From Providencia manganoxydans (GTDB lineage Bacteria > Pseudomonadota > Gammaproteobacteria > Enterobacterales > Enterobacteriaceae): 64,000 nucleotides of DNA. Within the stretch, counting starts at the first letter, position 1. Every line of letters starts with the position of its first letter. The notes under the pieces are model-generated. The model was not told where the DNA came from. It searched no databases and worked only from the letters and a program-made list of their open reading frames with translations. The translations under genes were made by a program, and so were the position numbers. The stretch covers positions 1,054,001 to 1,118,000 of the forward strand of contig NZ_CP067099.1 in NCBI RefSeq assembly GCF_016618195.1, written 5' to 3'. Positions 35,998 through 46,345 of this stretch are shown here, one piece after another.

Positions 35998-36495
35998 ATG
36001 TTTTACATTATCGGTCCAAGAGGTTCAGGAAAAACAACAATCGGTAAACAGTTGGCGGAACAAAAATCGTATCAATTTATCGATACTGATAAATTGATTG
36101 TTGAGAGGGCAGGAACCAGTATTGCACAAATTGTTGAGCAGCATGGTTGGGACTATTTCCGTCATTTAGAGAGTGAAGTACTAAAATCAATTTCTCAGCC
36201 TAACTCAATAGTTTCTACTGGCGGCGGGATTATTCTGTCAGAAGAAAACCAGCGTGTTATGCGTGATAACGGCACAGTTATCTATTTGAGTGCCAAACCA
36301 GAGATCCTCGCAGAAAGGTTAGCAGCAGAGCCACAAGCAGATCAACGGCCAAGTCTCACTGGTAAATCGATGATAGAAGAAATTGCCGAAGTTATGTCAC
36401 AAAGAGAACCTCTTTATCGAGCAACTGCGCATCATGTTGTCGATGCAGGGCTGCCGATTGATACAATAATTAGCCAATTAACGCATTTGGCGTAA
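35998..36495 (+). CDS. aroL: Shikimate kinase (AroL type)
   Basis: A 165-residue P-loop kinase that phosphorylates shikimate in aromatic amino acid synthesis. Walker A is GPRGSGKT (6-13), the shikimate-binding DTD (29-31), VSTGGGIILSEEN (about 72-84) and the lid RPSLTGK are present. Similarity is closer to E. coli AroL than AroK, though this copy is shorter. It is not in an operon: proA ends in a terminator, and aas is 110 bp downstream. E. coli aroL is controlled by TyrR and TrpR, but I see no convincing TyrR box here. Confidence 0.88.
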   Translation: MFYIIGPRGSGKTTIGKQLAEQKSYQFIDTDKLIVERAGTSIAQIVEQHGWDYFRHLESEVLKSISQPNSIVSTGGGIILSEENQRVMRDNGTVIYLSAKPEILAERLAAEPQADQRPSLTGKSMIEEIAEVMSQREPLYRATAHHVVDAGLPIDTIISQLTHLA

Positions 36496-36605
36496 GTATT
36501 GCAGCCTTTTTTCTCTTTTAGGAATAAACTACTTAGAGGCTTTTGATTTTCAGGACATAATTATCGATTGGAATGATAAAAGAAATGACAATATAGGGAT
36601 TCATT

Positions 36606-38750
36606 ATGCTGGCAAATGTGCTTAAGGCAGTACTTAGATTTTTATTTCGAGTTCGTTTGGTTGGTGATGAAAAAGAACTCTATCAAGAAAAGTGTTTGAT
36701 TACACCTAATCATGTTTCATTTATCGATGGGGTGCTAGTTGCGCTTTTTTTGCCTATAAAACCTGTGTTTGCAGTTTACTCGACATTCGCAACACCAAGA
36801 ATGATCAAGTTGCTTAAGCCATATGTTGATATTGTTCCTCTCGATCCTGCAAACCCGCTAGGCATCCGCCAACTAGTTAAAGAAGTCGAAAAAGGCCGTC
36901 CAATCGTCATTTTTCCTGAAGGCCGGATCTCTGTTCATGGCTCTTTAATGAAAATCTATGAAGGCGCTGCATTTGTGGCGGCAAAGTCTGGAGCCAAAGT
37001 GGTTCCTATGCGTATCGAAGGGGCTGAGCGTAGCCACTTTAGCCGCCTAAAAGGGATCATTCCACTGAAATGGTTTCCCACTATCACACTGCATATTTTG
37101 CCCGCAGAAACGATCCCTATGCCAGAAGCGCCTAAAGCCGTGGAGCGCCGTCGTTTAGCGGGTATACATTTATACAGCATTATGAAATCTGCACGTATGG
37201 CCTGCCGTCCTCAAGTGACGTTAGTTGAAGAGTTCCTCAATAGTGTAAAACGCTTCGGTCGACGTGCGCCTTGCATTGAAGATATCAATTTTAAAGAAGA
37301 TAGCTATCAAGGGCTATTAAAAAAATCATTAGGAGTAGGGCGGATCATTGAGCGCTATACCCATGAAAATGAACGTATTGGCTTATTGCTCCCTAATACA
37401 ACCGTCACCGCAGCTGCCATATTTGGCGCATTAATGCGTGGACGTGTGCCTGCCATGTTAAACTATACAGCTGGTAGCCACGGCATCAGTAATGCACTGA
37501 AAGCCTCTCAAGCAAAAGTTATTTTTACCTCTCGCCAATTTCTTGAAAAAGGCAACTTGACACATATCCCTGAGCAAGTCACAGATGCGAGTTGGATTTA
37601 CCTTGAAGATCTCAAAGACACAGTCACCCTAAAAGATAAGCTTTGGATCGTAAAACATCTTTTCATGCCAAAGAAAGCCGTGTTACCTCGTAAAGCAGAA
37701 GATGAAGCAATTGTTTTGTTTACGTCTGGCTCTGAAGGTACTCCGAAAGGCGTTGTGCATAGTCATGCGAGTTTAATGGCGAACGTTGAGCAAATTAAAA
37801 CAATTGCTGATTTTACGCCTAGAGATCGTTTTATGTCATCATTGCCATTATTCCATGCGTTTGGATTAACGGTCGGCTTATTGATCCCTGTATTTTCAGG
37901 AAGCAGAGTCTTTTTATACCCAAGCCCTCTTCATTACCGGATCATTCCTGAATTGGTATATGACAAAAACTGTACCGTGCTATTTGGTACATCGACCTTC
38001 TTAGCAAATTATGCACGTTTTGCTCATCAATATGATTTTGCAAGATTACGTTATGTCGTTGCTGGTGCAGAAAAATTATCAGACAGTACTAAGAAAATTT
38101 GGTTTGATAAATTTGGTATTCGCATTTTAGAAGGTTATGGTGTAACAGAGTGCGCACCAATTGTTTCAATTAATGTGCCTATGGCATCGAAAGAAGGCAC
38201 CGTAGGGCAAATATTGCCACAAATGGAATCACGGATTATCCCTATTTCAGGGATTGAGAACGGCGGTAAACTGCAATTAAAGGGCCCTAATATCATGAAG
38301 GGCTACTTACGTGTAGAAGCTCCGGGGGTTCTTGAACTACCTTCAGCGGAGAATCAACAAGGTGAGCAAGAGGCTGGTTGGTATGATACAGGTGATATCG
38401 TGGTTCTTGATGAGCTTAACTACTGTACTATCAAAGGTCGAGTGAAGCGATTTGCGAAACTTGCAGGTGAAATGGTATCTCTTGAAAGTATTGAGCAAAT
38501 GGTCTTTAGTTTATCGCCGAATGCCCATCATGCTGTGGTGACTAAGCCAGATAGCAGCAAAGGGGAAGCTCTTGTTTTGTTTACGACCGATAAAGAGCTT
38601 GATAGAAGCTCGCTTTCCTCAGCAGCAAAAGAGAAAGGCTTAACTGAATTAGCAGTACCAAGAGATATTCGTATTGTTAAAGAACTCCCCGTACTTGGTT
38701 CAGGTAAAACGGATTTTGTGACCTTAAAACAAATGGCGTTAGAGGGATAA
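36606..38750 (+). CDS. aas: Bifunctional 2-acylglycerophosphoethanolamine acyltransferase / acyl-ACP synthetase
   Basis: A 714-residue inner-membrane enzyme that re-acylates lysophosphatidylethanolamine. The N-terminal acyltransferase domain has NHVSFID (His36 and Asp41) and FPEGRIS (103-109). The C-terminal AMP-binding domain has [26 protein letters not shown] and YDTGDIV. E. coli Aas is 719 residues with the same domain order. It is 4 bp before lplT, which supplies lysophospholipid to this enzyme, so the pair is functionally linked. Confidence 0.96.
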   Translation: MLANVLKAVLRFLFRVRLVGDEKELYQEKCLITPNHVSFIDGVLVALFLPIKPVFAVYSTFATPRMIKLLKPYVDIVPLDPANPLGIRQLVKEVEKGRPIVIFPEGRISVHGSLMKIYEGAAFVAAKSGAKVVPMRIEGAERSHFSRLKGIIPLKWFPTITLHILPAETIPMPEAPKAVERRRLAGIHLYSIMKSARMACRPQVTLVEEFLNSVKRFGRRAPCIEDINFKEDSYQGLLKKSLGVGRIIERYTHENERIGLLLPNTTVTAAAIFGALMRGRVPAMLNYTAGSHGISNALKASQAKVIFTSRQFLEKGNLTHIPEQVTDASWIYLEDLKDTVTLKDKLWIVKHLFMPKKAVLPRKAEDEAIVLFTSGSEGTPKGVVHSHASLMANVEQIKTIADFTPRDRFMSSLPLFHAFGLTVGLLIPVFSGSRVFLYPSPLHYRIIPELVYDKNCTVLFGTSTFLANYARFAHQYDFARLRYVVAGAEKLSDSTKKIWFDKFGIRILEGYGVTECAPIVSINVPMASKEGTVGQILPQMESRIIPISGIENGGKLQLKGPNIMKGYLRVEAPGVLELPSAENQQGEQEAGWYDTGDIVVLDELNYCTIKGRVKRFAKLAGEMVSLESIEQMVFSLSPNAHHAVVTKPDSSKGEALVLFTTDKELDRSSLSSAAKEKGLTELAVPRDIRIVKELPVLGSGKTDFVTLKQMALEG

Positions 38751-38754
38751 TCGT

Positions 38755-39948
38755 ATGCAAGATGTCAACGCGCCATTAATGAGCCGAGGAATGAAAGCGG
38801 TATTGGCTTCTCAATTCCTATCTGCTTTTGCTGATAATGCTTTGTTATTTGCCATTTTAGCTCAGTTAAAAGCGGAGTTTTACCCTGAATGGAGCCATCC
38901 AGTACTGCAAATGGTATTTGTGTTTACCTATATCATACTCGCTCCTTTTGTTGGACAAGTCGCTGATCGCTTTTCGAAAGGGCGGGTAATGTTATTTTCA
39001 AACTTATTTAAGTTTGCTGGCGCGCTTGGGATTTGTTTAGGACTTAATCCATTCTTATGTTATGGGCTTGTTGGTATTGGTGCAGCGTCATATTCACCAG
39101 CTAAATACGGTATCTTAGGTGAACTGACGAGCGGTGATAACCTCGTTAAAGCCAATGGCGTGATGGAAGCTTCAACAATTGCTGCAATTTTAATTGGTTC
39201 TGTCGTTGGTGGGATCCTCTCTGATATCCATTTGATGTTAGCGCTTGGCACTTGTGCTGTACTCTACGCATTAGCTGTCATTGCGAATATTTATATCCCA
39301 CGCTTAGCTGCTGCGCGCCCAGGTAAAGGCTGGCATTTTAAACTGCTATTGATCGATTTTTGGAATGCTTGCCGTACATTATGGTCCAATCAAGAAAGCC
39401 GTTTTTCTTTGGTAGGAACCAGTATGTTCTGGGGAGCGGGTGTGACACTGCGCTTTTTATTAGTAGCATGGGTGCCTGTCGCATTAGGATTACAAGATAA
39501 TGCTACCCCTACTTACCTGAATGCGGCGGTTGCGATCGGGATCGTGGTTGGTGCAGGTCTGGCGGCGAAATTTATTACATTAAAAACAGTATCACGCTGT
39601 ATCCCAGCAGGAATTGTGATTGGTGTGATGGTGGTATTACTTGCTCTGCAAACAAACATTTTTCCATCTTATGTTATTTTAGCGGTTTTAGGTATTTTTG
39701 GTGGCTTGTTTGTTGTCCCTCTCAATGCATTGCTCCAAGAAAAAGGTAAAGAAACTGTTGGAGCGGGTAACGCAATAGCGGTGCAAAATCTAGGCGAAAA
39801 TAGCGCCATGTTAATCATGTTAGGGCTTTATTCTTTGGCAATGAAAGTGGGATTATCGGTTGTCAGCGTAGGAATTGGTTTTGGTACTGTTTTTGCTGTC
39901 GCCATTGCTGGGTTGTGGATTTGGGATCGTACTCGCAAAAAGTCATAA
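38755..39948 (+). CDS. lplT: Lysophospholipid transporter LplT
   Basis: A 397-residue MFS transporter with about 12 hydrophobic spans that flips lysophospholipids to the cytoplasmic face for Aas to re-acylate. Sequence such as [20 protein letters not shown] (about 18-37) and [14 protein letters not shown] matches E. coli LplT. It is in an operon with aas (4-bp gap). pncC starts 19 bp after its stop. Confidence 0.96.
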   Translation: MQDVNAPLMSRGMKAVLASQFLSAFADNALLFAILAQLKAEFYPEWSHPVLQMVFVFTYIILAPFVGQVADRFSKGRVMLFSNLFKFAGALGICLGLNPFLCYGLVGIGAASYSPAKYGILGELTSGDNLVKANGVMEASTIAAILIGSVVGGILSDIHLMLALGTCAVLYALAVIANIYIPRLAAARPGKGWHFKLLLIDFWNACRTLWSNQESRFSLVGTSMFWGAGVTLRFLLVAWVPVALGLQDNATPTYLNAAVAIGIVVGAGLAAKFITLKTVSRCIPAGIVIGVMVVLLALQTNIFPSYVILAVLGIFGGLFVVPLNALLQEKGKETVGAGNAIAVQNLGENSAMLIMLGLYSLAMKVGLSVVSVGIGFGTVFAVAIAGLWIWDRTRKKS

Positions 39949-39967
39949 TACAAAGGTAAACAATCAA

Positions 39968-40471
39968 ATGAAAAATGAAAGTGACCTCGAAACGCTAAGT
40001 ATTCAGCTTGGGCAATTGCTAAAAAAACAGGGTAAAACGATAACTTGCGCTGAATCATGCACTGGCGGATGGATTGCAAAAGTAGTGACGGATATAGCAG
40101 GAAGCTCAGATTACTTTCATCGCGGCTTTGTGACATATAGTAATGAAGCCAAACACCAAATGATTGGTGTTACAGAGAATTCATTGCAAAAATTTGGTGC
40201 TGTGAGTGAGCAAGTAGTGACTGAGATGGCACAAGGTGCACTCAAAGTAGCTGGAGCGGATTTTGCTGTTTCTGTCAGTGGTATTGCAGGTCCCGGTGGA
40301 GGAAGCGATGAGAAACCTGTAGGCACCGTGTGGTTTGGATTTGCTAAAAAACAGCCTACAGGAACGATAGAAATTACCACTAAGCATTGTCTTTTCCAAG
40401 GTGACCGATACTCAGTTCGTTTGCAATCAACTCGTTACGCATTAGAGACACTTTTAAAAATCATTAGATAA
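39968..40471 (+). CDS. pncC: Nicotinamide-nucleotide amidase
   Basis: A 167-residue CinA C-terminal-domain protein (E. coli PncC/YgaD, 165 aa) that deamidates nicotinamide mononucleotide to nicotinate mononucleotide in NAD salvage. Motifs are CAESCTGGWIAK, RGFVTYSNEAK and VSGIAGPGGGSDEKPVGTVW. The open frame extends upstream into lplT, but the ATG at 39968, with AAAGGT about 10 bp upstream, gives the correct length. It is in the same order (pncC-recA) as in E. coli. Confidence 0.95.
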   Translation: MKNESDLETLSIQLGQLLKKQGKTITCAESCTGGWIAKVVTDIAGSSDYFHRGFVTYSNEAKHQMIGVTENSLQKFGAVSEQVVTEMAQGALKVAGADFAVSVSGIAGPGGGSDEKPVGTVWFGFAKKQPTGTIEITTKHCLFQGDRYSVRLQSTRYALETLLKIIR

Positions 40472-40479
40472 AAATTTTC

Positions 40480-40507
40480 TTGATACTGTATGATTATACA
40501 GTATACT
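40480..40507 (+). promoter_or_regulatory. recA promoter
   Basis: -35 TTGATA (40480-40485), 16-bp spacer, -10 TATACT (40502-40507). The arrangement is nearly the same as the E. coli recA promoter, and the LexA operator fills the spacer. Confidence 0.85.
40486..40501 (+). promoter_or_regulatory. LexA box of recA
   Basis: CTGTATGATTATACAG is a perfect CTGT-N8-ACAG operator with dyad symmetry continuing outward (TA on each side). It lies between -35 and -10, so bound LexA would block RNA polymerase. Confidence 0.93.
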
Positions 40508-40577
40508 TAGTACCAACAAACCGAATTCAATCGTTCTATTTGCAGTGGGGCAGTCCATTGCACCAAAGGGAGTGAAC

Positions 40578-41642
40578 ATGGCTATCGATGAAAACAAACA
40601 AAAAGCACTAGCTGCGGCGTTAGGTCAAATTGAAAAGCAATTTGGTAAAGGCTCTATTATGCGTCTAGGTGAAGACCGCACAATGGATGTTGAAACTATT
40701 TCAACAGGTTCTTTATCTCTTGATGTCGCTTTAGGTGCTGGTGGCTTGCCATTAGGTCGTATTGTTGAAATCTACGGGCCAGAGTCTTCAGGTAAAACAA
40801 CCCTGACTCTACAAGTGATCGCCGCAGCACAACGCAGTGGTAAAACATGTGCATTTATCGATGCTGAGCATGCTTTAGACCCAATCTATGCAAAAAAATT
40901 GGGTGTTGATATCGACAACTTGTTATGTTCTCAGCCAGATACAGGTGAACAAGCGCTTGAGATTTGTGATGCATTGACGCGTTCAGGTGCCGTTGATGTT
41001 ATCATCGTTGACTCAGTGGCTGCATTAACACCAAAAGCTGAGATTGAAGGTGAGATTGGTGATTCACATATGGGGCTAGCAGCTCGTATGATGAGCCAAG
41101 CAATGCGTAAACTCGCTGGTAACCTAAAAACCTCGAATACGTTACTTATCTTTATTAACCAAATTCGTATGAAAATTGGGGTAATGTTTGGTAACCCAGA
41201 AACAACAACTGGCGGTAATGCTCTAAAATTCTATGCATCTGTGCGTTTAGATATTCGTCGTATCGGTGCAGTGAAAAATGGTGAAGAGATCGTCGGTAGC
41301 GAAACACGTGTTAAAGTCGTTAAAAACAAAGTTGCAGCACCATTTAAACAAGCTGAATTCCAAATCCTATATGGAGAAGGGATCAATACCTTTGGTGAGC
41401 TGATTGACTTAGGTGTGAAACATAAGCTGATTGAAAAAGCAGGTGCTTGGTATAGCTATAACGGCGATAAAATCGGGCAAGGTAAAGCTAATTCGACGAC
41501 TTATCTTAAAGAGCACCCTGAGATTGCCAACGAAATTGATAAAAAGTTGCGTGAAATGTTATTAACTCATACAGGGGAATTTCAGAGTGCAGCAACTGAT
41601 TATATCAGCGACTCCGATGAAGAAGTTCCTGAAGAATTTTAA
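40578..41642 (+). CDS. recA: RecA recombinase
   Basis: A 354-residue recombinase that forms filaments on single-stranded DNA, drives strand exchange and triggers LexA self-cleavage. Walker A is GPESSGKT (67-74), [10 protein letters not shown] and the L2 loop region ([10 protein letters not shown]) are present, and the acidic C-terminus ([10 protein letters not shown]) is typical. The frame is open further upstream, but ATG 40578, with GGGAG before it, gives [16 protein letters not shown]. It has an SOS promoter. The usual downstream neighbour recX is not visible. Confidence 0.98.
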   Translation: MAIDENKQKALAAALGQIEKQFGKGSIMRLGEDRTMDVETISTGSLSLDVALGAGGLPLGRIVEIYGPESSGKTTLTLQVIAAAQRSGKTCAFIDAEHALDPIYAKKLGVDIDNLLCSQPDTGEQALEICDALTRSGAVDVIIVDSVAALTPKAEIEGEIGDSHMGLAARMMSQAMRKLAGNLKTSNTLLIFINQIRMKIGVMFGNPETTTGGNALKFYASVRLDIRRIGAVKNGEEIVGSETRVKVVKNKVAAPFKQAEFQILYGEGINTFGELIDLGVKHKLIEKAGAWYSYNGDKIGQGKANSTTYLKEHPEIANEIDKKLREMLLTHTGEFQSAATDYISDSDEEVPEEF

Positions 41643-41677
41643 TGCTTAGTTATTGATTTGATAAATAAGTAAATTAT

Positions 41678-41711
41678 AAACGCCACCCAAAAAAAGAGTG
41701 GCGTTTTTTTG
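41678..41711 (+). terminator. Rho-independent terminator after recA
   Basis: AAACGCCAC (41678-41686) pairs with GTGGCGTTT (41698-41706), with an A-rich loop, followed by more T (TTTTT). Confidence 0.88.
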
Positions 41712-41827
41712 TTTCTCGTTTGAGCTATAATAGAGCGCGATGTTGGTTTTCTGTGGAAAAATAGCCAATTGAAAGGTATAAACATACTTTCAGAAAATAT
41801 TTAGACGCTTTACAATGAAAGCAACGA

Positions 41828-42013
41828 ATGGATGTAGCTATTACACTCAATCATTCAAAATGCAGTGAAATGGCCAATGAATACATTATCTATGACATCA
41901 TAAATAGTGTGCTCAATGAAAATGAAAGTAGCCAACAGTACTGTGATTTTGGGGATGTGAGTATAAATTTTACTTCTACGCAAAGAGACTTTATCTTATC
42001 AGTCACTTTTTAA
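41828..42013 (+). CDS. Possible small protein (61 residues) in the recA-alaS gap
   Basis: An ATG-started open frame, MDVAITLNHSKC and so on, soluble and acidic, with no family that I recognise. Upstream AAAGCAACGA is only a weak ribosome-binding site. It lies in the 451-bp recA-alaS gap, where E. coli has recX, but it is far too short for RecX and lacks its repeats. It could be spurious. Nothing else in the gap apart from the recA terminator looks functional. Confidence 0.25.
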   Translation: MDVAITLNHSKCSEMANEYIIYDIINSVLNENESSQQYCDFGDVSINFTSTQRDFILSVTF

Positions 42014-42093
42014 TCGGAGAGTTGATTAGAGGTGATGTTACATTCCATCTCAACAATTCGTAATTTAGTTTCCAGCTTGAAATCGGGATAAAT

Positions 42094-44721
42094 ATGAGTA
42101 AAAGCACCGCTGAGATCCGTCAAGCGTTTCTCGACTTTTTTCATACGAAAGGTCACCAAGTGGTAAGTAGCAGTTCGCTAGTACCAAATAATGACCCAAC
42201 ATTATTGTTCACAAACGCAGGGATGAACCAGTTCAAAGATGTATTTCTTGGTCTGGATAAAAGAGCATATTCCCGAGCGACAACCGCACAAAGATGCGTG
42301 CGAGCAGGTGGTAAACATAACGATTTAGAAAACGTCGGCTATACTGCCCGTCACCACACTTTTTTTGAAATGCTTGGTAACTTCAGCTTTGGCGATTACT
42401 TTAAGCATGATGCAATCAATTTTGCATGGGAACTATTAACAGGGAAAGAATGGTTCAACCTGCCAAAAGAAAAATTGTGGGTCACTGTGTATGCAACTGA
42501 TGATGAAGCTTATGAAATCTGGAACAAAGAAGTCGGTATTCCGGTAGAGCGCATCATTCGTATCGGTGATAATAAAGGCGCACCATACGCATCTGATAAC
42601 TTCTGGCAGATGGGTGACACCGGTCCATGCGGTCCATGTACTGAGATTTTCTATGATCATGGCGATCATATCTGGGGTGGCCCTCCAGGAAGTGCTGAAG
42701 AAGATGGCGATCGTTATATTGAAATTTGGAACATTGTTTTCATGCAATTCAATCGCCAGTCAGATGGTACGATGGATCCATTACCAAAACCTTCTGTCGA
42801 TACAGGCATGGGGCTAGAACGTATTGCAGCGGTATTGCAGCACGTTAATTCAAACTATGACATCGATATTTTCCGTGATTTGATCGCAGCTGCTGCGAGC
42901 GCAACAGGCTCTCAGGATCTGTCGAACAAATCATTGCGTGTTATTGCCGATCACATCCGTTCTTGTGCATTCCTGATTAGCGATGGGGTTATTCCATCAA
43001 ATGAAGGTCGTGGTTATGTGCTACGTCGTATTATCCGTCGTGCTGTGCGCCATGGTTATATGCTGGGGGCAAAAGATACCTTTTTCTACAAGCTAGTGGC
43101 GCCATTAATTAAAGTGATGGGGGCTGCGGCGGATGAGCTTGCACGTCAACAAGCTATGGTTGAAAAAGTTCTTAAAACAGAAGAAGAACAGTTTGCACGT
43201 ACATTAGAACGTGGTCTTCAATTGCTTGATGAAGAACTCGCAGTACTTAAGGGTGACACTTTAGATGGTGAGACGGCATTCCGTTTATATGATACTTATG
43301 GCTTCCCCATCGATTTAACTGCCGACGTGTGTCGTGAGCGTAATCTTAAGGTCGATGAAGAAGGCTTTGAGCGTGCAATGGAAGATCAGCGCCGCCGTGC
43401 GAGAGAGTCTAGTGGTTTTGGTACCGATTATAATTCATTAATCAAGGTCGAAAAACACAGTGAATTCTCTGGTTATGCTTATAATGAACAATTAGCCACC
43501 ATTACTGCGCTTTATAAAGATGGCCAACCAGTTGATTCATTGAATGCTGGTGATGAAGGGTTGGTAATTTTAGATAAAACTGCATTTTATGCCGAATCAG
43601 GCGGTCAAGTCGGTGATACTGGCTTGTTACGTAATGATAGTGGTAGTTTTATTGTTACTGATACACAAAAGTATGGTCAAGCGATCGGTCATATTGGTAA
43701 AGTTGAGTCTGGCACATTAGTGATTAACCATCGTATTGATGCGAAAATTGATGTGGAAAGACGTGACGCTATTCGTCTTAACCACTCAGCAACACACTTA
43801 TTGCATGCTGCACTGCGTCAAGTTCTTGGTGATCATGTGTCGCAGAAAGGTTCTTTAGTTAATGATAAATATCTCCGTTTCGATTTTTCACATTTCGAAG
43901 CGATGACAGCAGAACAGCTACGTCAGGTAGAAGATATCGTTAACGCACAAATTCGTAAGAATACGTCCATTGATACGGAACTTATGGATTTAGAGAGTGC
44001 GAAAGCTAAAGGTGCGATGGCATTGTTTGGTGAGAAATATGAAGAGCGCGTACGTGTTTTAAGTATGGGCGATTTCTCAATTGAGCTTTGTGGTGGTACT
44101 CATGCTAGCCGTACCGGTGATATCGGTTTATTCCGTATTTTGAGTGAGTCGGGAACCGCCGCAGGTGTTCGTCGTATTGAGGCAACAACAGGTGAATGCG
44201 CACTTGAAAGTGTTCACAGCCAATCCGAACAACTGAATGCGATTGCTCATCTCTTAAAAGGCGATATGAATAGCCTAGTTGAGAAAGTAAAATCTGCATT
44301 GGATAAATCTCGTCAATTAGAAAAAGAGATTTTGCAATTAAAAGATCAACAAGCATCTCAAGAAAGTGCTTCACTAAGTAGCCAAGCAAAAGATATCAAA
44401 GGCGCTAAATTACTTGTAAGCCAACTTAATAACACAGAGCCTAAGCTTTTGAGAACAATGGTTGATGACCTGAAAAATCAGTTGAAATCTGCGATTATCG
44501 TGCTTTCAACAACAAGTGGTGATAAAGTCAGTGTAATTGTTGGTGTAACAAATGATTTGACTGCTAAAATAAAAGCTGGTGATTTGATATCGTATGTTGC
44601 ACAACAAGTAGGTGGTAAAGGTGGTGGTCGCCCAGATATGGCGCAAGCTGGGGGTACTGATGCTAGTGCATTACCAGCAGCTATGGCAAGCGTAGAAGAA
44701 TGGGTGAGCTCACGGCTCTAA
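42094..44721 (+). CDS. alaS: Alanyl-tRNA synthetase
   Basis: An 875-residue class II synthetase (E. coli 876) that charges tRNA-Ala. The catalytic domain has motif 1 near [14 protein letters not shown] and motif 2 [16 protein letters not shown]. The editing domain has [14 protein letters not shown] (zinc-binding histidines, about 565-575) and [11 protein letters not shown] (about 665-675). The glycine-rich C-terminal domain ([15 protein letters not shown]) is present. It lies between recA and csrA as in E. coli. Confidence 0.98.
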   Translation: MSKSTAEIRQAFLDFFHTKGHQVVSSSSLVPNNDPTLLFTNAGMNQFKDVFLGLDKRAYSRATTAQRCVRAGGKHNDLENVGYTARHHTFFEMLGNFSFGDYFKHDAINFAWELLTGKEWFNLPKEKLWVTVYATDDEAYEIWNKEVGIPVERIIRIGDNKGAPYASDNFWQMGDTGPCGPCTEIFYDHGDHIWGGPPGSAEEDGDRYIEIWNIVFMQFNRQSDGTMDPLPKPSVDTGMGLERIAAVLQHVNSNYDIDIFRDLIAAAASATGSQDLSNKSLRVIADHIRSCAFLISDGVIPSNEGRGYVLRRIIRRAVRHGYMLGAKDTFFYKLVAPLIKVMGAAADELARQQAMVEKVLKTEEEQFARTLERGLQLLDEELAVLKGDTLDGETAFRLYDTYGFPIDLTADVCRERNLKVDEEGFERAMEDQRRRARESSGFGTDYNSLIKVEKHSEFSGYAYNEQLATITALYKDGQPVDSLNAGDEGLVILDKTAFYAESGGQVGDTGLLRNDSGSFIVTDTQKYGQAIGHIGKVESGTLVINHRIDAKIDVERRDAIRLNHSATHLLHAALRQVLGDHVSQKGSLVNDKYLRFDFSHFEAMTAEQLRQVEDIVNAQIRKNTSIDTELMDLESAKAKGAMALFGEKYEERVRVLSMGDFSIELCGGTHASRTGDIGLFRILSESGTAAGVRRIEATTGECALESVHSQSEQLNAIAHLLKGDMNSLVEKVKSALDKSRQLEKEILQLKDQQASQESASLSSQAKDIKGAKLLVSQLNNTEPKLLRTMVDDLKNQLKSAIIVLSTTSGDKVSVIVGVTNDLTAKIKAGDLISYVAQQVGGKGGGRPDMAQAGGTDASALPAAMASVEEWVSSRL

Positions 44722-44733
44722 GCATATAGTGAC

Positions 44734-44766
44734 GTTGCCTCATGCACCGTGAGGCAACTTTGCTTG
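44734..44766 (+). terminator. Terminator after alaS
   Basis: GTTGCCTCA (44734-44742) and TGAGGCAAC (44750-44758) form a perfect 9-bp stem with a 7-base loop, followed by TTTGCTTG. csrA is 228 bp from alaS and thus probably has its own promoter. Confidence 0.75.
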
Positions 44767-44949
44767 TTGCAACATTGTTAATGTGTTGTGGGTAGTGTTA
44801 TATTTTGTATGTATATAATTAAAATGATTGCCTTGATGGCATCGATGCTTTAGGTGTATATCATTGCTTTACGTTTTCACGGTGTGTGATGGACAATAGC
44901 GGGGGAAACCTAGAGACCCGACTCTTTATAATATTTCAAGGAGCAAAGA

Positions 44950-45135
44950 ATGCTTATTCTGACTCGTCGAGTTGGTGAAACACTCATGATAGGCGATGAG
45001 GTAACAGTTACTGTACTGGGAGTAAAAGGCAATCAAGTTCGTATTGGTGTCAATGCCCCAAAAGAAGTTTCTGTTCACCGTGAAGAAATTTATCAACGGA
45101 TCCAGGCCGAAAAGACTCAACCAGATAATCAATAA
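44950..45135 (+). CDS. csrA: Carbon storage regulator CsrA
   Basis: A 61-residue RNA-binding protein, nearly identical to E. coli CsrA ([20 protein letters not shown]). It is a dimer that binds GGA motifs in mRNA leaders and represses glycogen synthesis, biofilm and other stationary-phase traits. Its own leader contains GGA motifs (the Shine-Dalgarno AAGGAGC at 44937-44943), consistent with autoregulation. A hairpin follows, then the tRNA-Ser/Arg cluster, as in E. coli. Confidence 0.98.
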   Translation: MLILTRRVGETLMIGDEVTVTVLGVKGNQVRIGVNAPKEVSVHREEIYQRIQAEKTQPDNQ

Positions 45136-45143
45136 TAATGAAT

Positions 45144-45190
45144 AAGCGTCCAAATTTTGACCCACACAGCGAAAATGGACGCTTGTCTTT
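45144..45190 (+). terminator. Terminator-like hairpin after csrA
   Basis: AAGCGTCCA (45144-45152) pairs with TGGACGCTT (45176-45184), a perfect 9-bp stem, followed by GTCTTT. The T-run is weak. The rest of the 45190-45652 gap has no gene or ERIC copy that I can see apart from the tRNA promoter. Confidence 0.55.
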
Positions 45191-45571
45191 CATTGGAAAG
45201 CCAGCCGTATAATGAATTGTCATAATTATAGTGTGACTATTCATCAACTCAAATTTCGCATCGACGATATTCGTATCAATCCTTTCACTCATCATTTGAG
45301 CTGTTGCTAAATTTTAATTACCTGCTGTTTTTTTATGCTAGATGTGTTGTTCTGTTTTTGAGCAAGCATCACAGCAGAAATTGTTGCTTAATATGTTTAA
45401 TTCTATGTGTTGCAATTTGGGGTGAGAAAGATATGCGCAGGGTAAATTTTTAGTGGCTAAAAAAAGAGTAAAATTAAGCCGTGATGAATGCGATTTTCGA
45501 TGCTAAACTAATCATCTTGCTTGTGAAATGTGCAAACAGTCATTAGAAACCAAAAAGTTTGGAAAAATTGT

Positions 45572-45599
45572 TTGACTTCTAAGGTCAGGAAAGTAATAT
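45572..45599 (+). promoter_or_regulatory. Promoter of the tRNA-Ser/Arg cluster
   Basis: -35 TTGACT (45572-45577), 16-bp spacer, -10 TAATAT (45594-45599), then the GC-rich discriminator GTGCGCC typical of stable-RNA promoters under stringent control. The serine tRNA starts 54 bp downstream. Confidence 0.75.
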
Positions 45600-45652
45600 G
45601 TGCGCCACACAGAGACGAGATGTTGAAAAACAAATCGTGTGTGACTAAAAAC

Positions 45653-45745
45653 GGTGAGGTGGCCGAGAGGCTGAAGGCGCTCCCCTGCTAAGGGAGTATG
45701 CGGTCAAAAGCTGCATCGAGGGTTCGAATCCCTCCCTCACCGCCA
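45653..45745 (+). tRNA. serV: tRNA-Ser (anticodon GCU)
   Basis: 93 nucleotides including the encoded CCA. It has the long variable arm of serine tRNA. The anticodon loop CCTGCTAAG gives GCU, reading AGC/AGU codons, and the T-loop is GGTTCGAATCC. It follows E. coli serV closely. It is first in a cluster with three tRNA-Arg genes, all probably cut from one precursor. Confidence 0.97.
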
Positions 45746-45757
45746 TTTTAGATTGCT

Positions 45758-45834
45758 GCATCCGTAGCTCAGCTGGATAGAGTACTCGGCTACGAACCGA
45801 GCGGTCGGAGGTTCGAATCCTCCCGGATGCACCA
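45758..45834 (+). tRNA. tRNA-Arg (anticodon ACG), copy 1
   Basis: 77 nucleotides with encoded CCA. The anticodon loop CTACGAAC gives ACG, which after editing to ICG reads CGU/CGC/CGA. Same sequence as the E. coli argV/argY/argZ/argQ group. It is 12 bp after the tRNA-Ser. Confidence 0.97.
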
Positions 45835-45930
45835 TATTTAACCCTGTGAGTGATACTGATGGGGTTTTGTTTTGGTTTTTAGCGACCAAAATATAGCAGT
45901 AACTGATGAAGTAGAGTTTGATATTGTAAT

Positions 45931-46007
45931 GCATCCGTAGCTCAGCTGGATAGAGTACTCGGCTACGAACCGAGCGGTCGGAGGTTCGAATCCTCCCGGA
46001 TGCACCA
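45931..46007 (+). tRNA. tRNA-Arg (anticodon ACG), copy 2
   Basis: Identical in sequence to copy 1 over 77 nucleotides. The spacer before it (45835-45930) is not similar to the next spacer. Confidence 0.97.
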
Positions 46008-46095
46008 TCTATTAGTGATATTCTCACATATCAAATATTCCCTTATTAAACAGTATTGCTAGTTATTGATTAACTCATATCAATAAAAGAATTAT

Positions 46096-46172
46096 GCATC
46101 CGTAGCTCAGCTGGATAGAGTACTCGGCTACGAACCGAGCGGTCGGAGGTTCGAATCCTCCCGGATGCACCA
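46096..46172 (+). tRNA. tRNA-Arg (anticodon ACG), copy 3
   Basis: Identical to copies 1 and 2. E. coli has four tRNA-Arg genes in this cluster, and only three are present here. A terminator follows immediately. Confidence 0.97.
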
Positions 46173-46179
46173 GAACAAG

Positions 46180-46206
46180 AAGCTCCTCAATGAGGGGCTT
46201 TTTTTT
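46180..46206 (+). terminator. Rho-independent terminator of the tRNA cluster
   Basis: AAGCTCCTC (46180-46188) and GAGGGGCTT (46192-46200) pair (one G-U), then TTTTTT. It ends the Ser-Arg tRNA precursor. Confidence 0.88.
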
Positions 46207-46345
46207 CATCCTGAAGTTGACTATTCTTTATTATTTCAATACCCATTCAAGATAAACCACACATCTAGACAGCGACAATTTCCTTCATTTAAGCTAAAGT
46301 AAGCACCTTACTAAAATAAAATTACATCACAGGCGGGAGGTCGAT

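Noticed and set aside
45737..46027. 96-residue minus-strand open frame containing GASGRIRTSDRSVRSRVLY
   Set aside because: It is the reverse complement of tRNA-Arg genes; such peptides are a known false-gene artefact.
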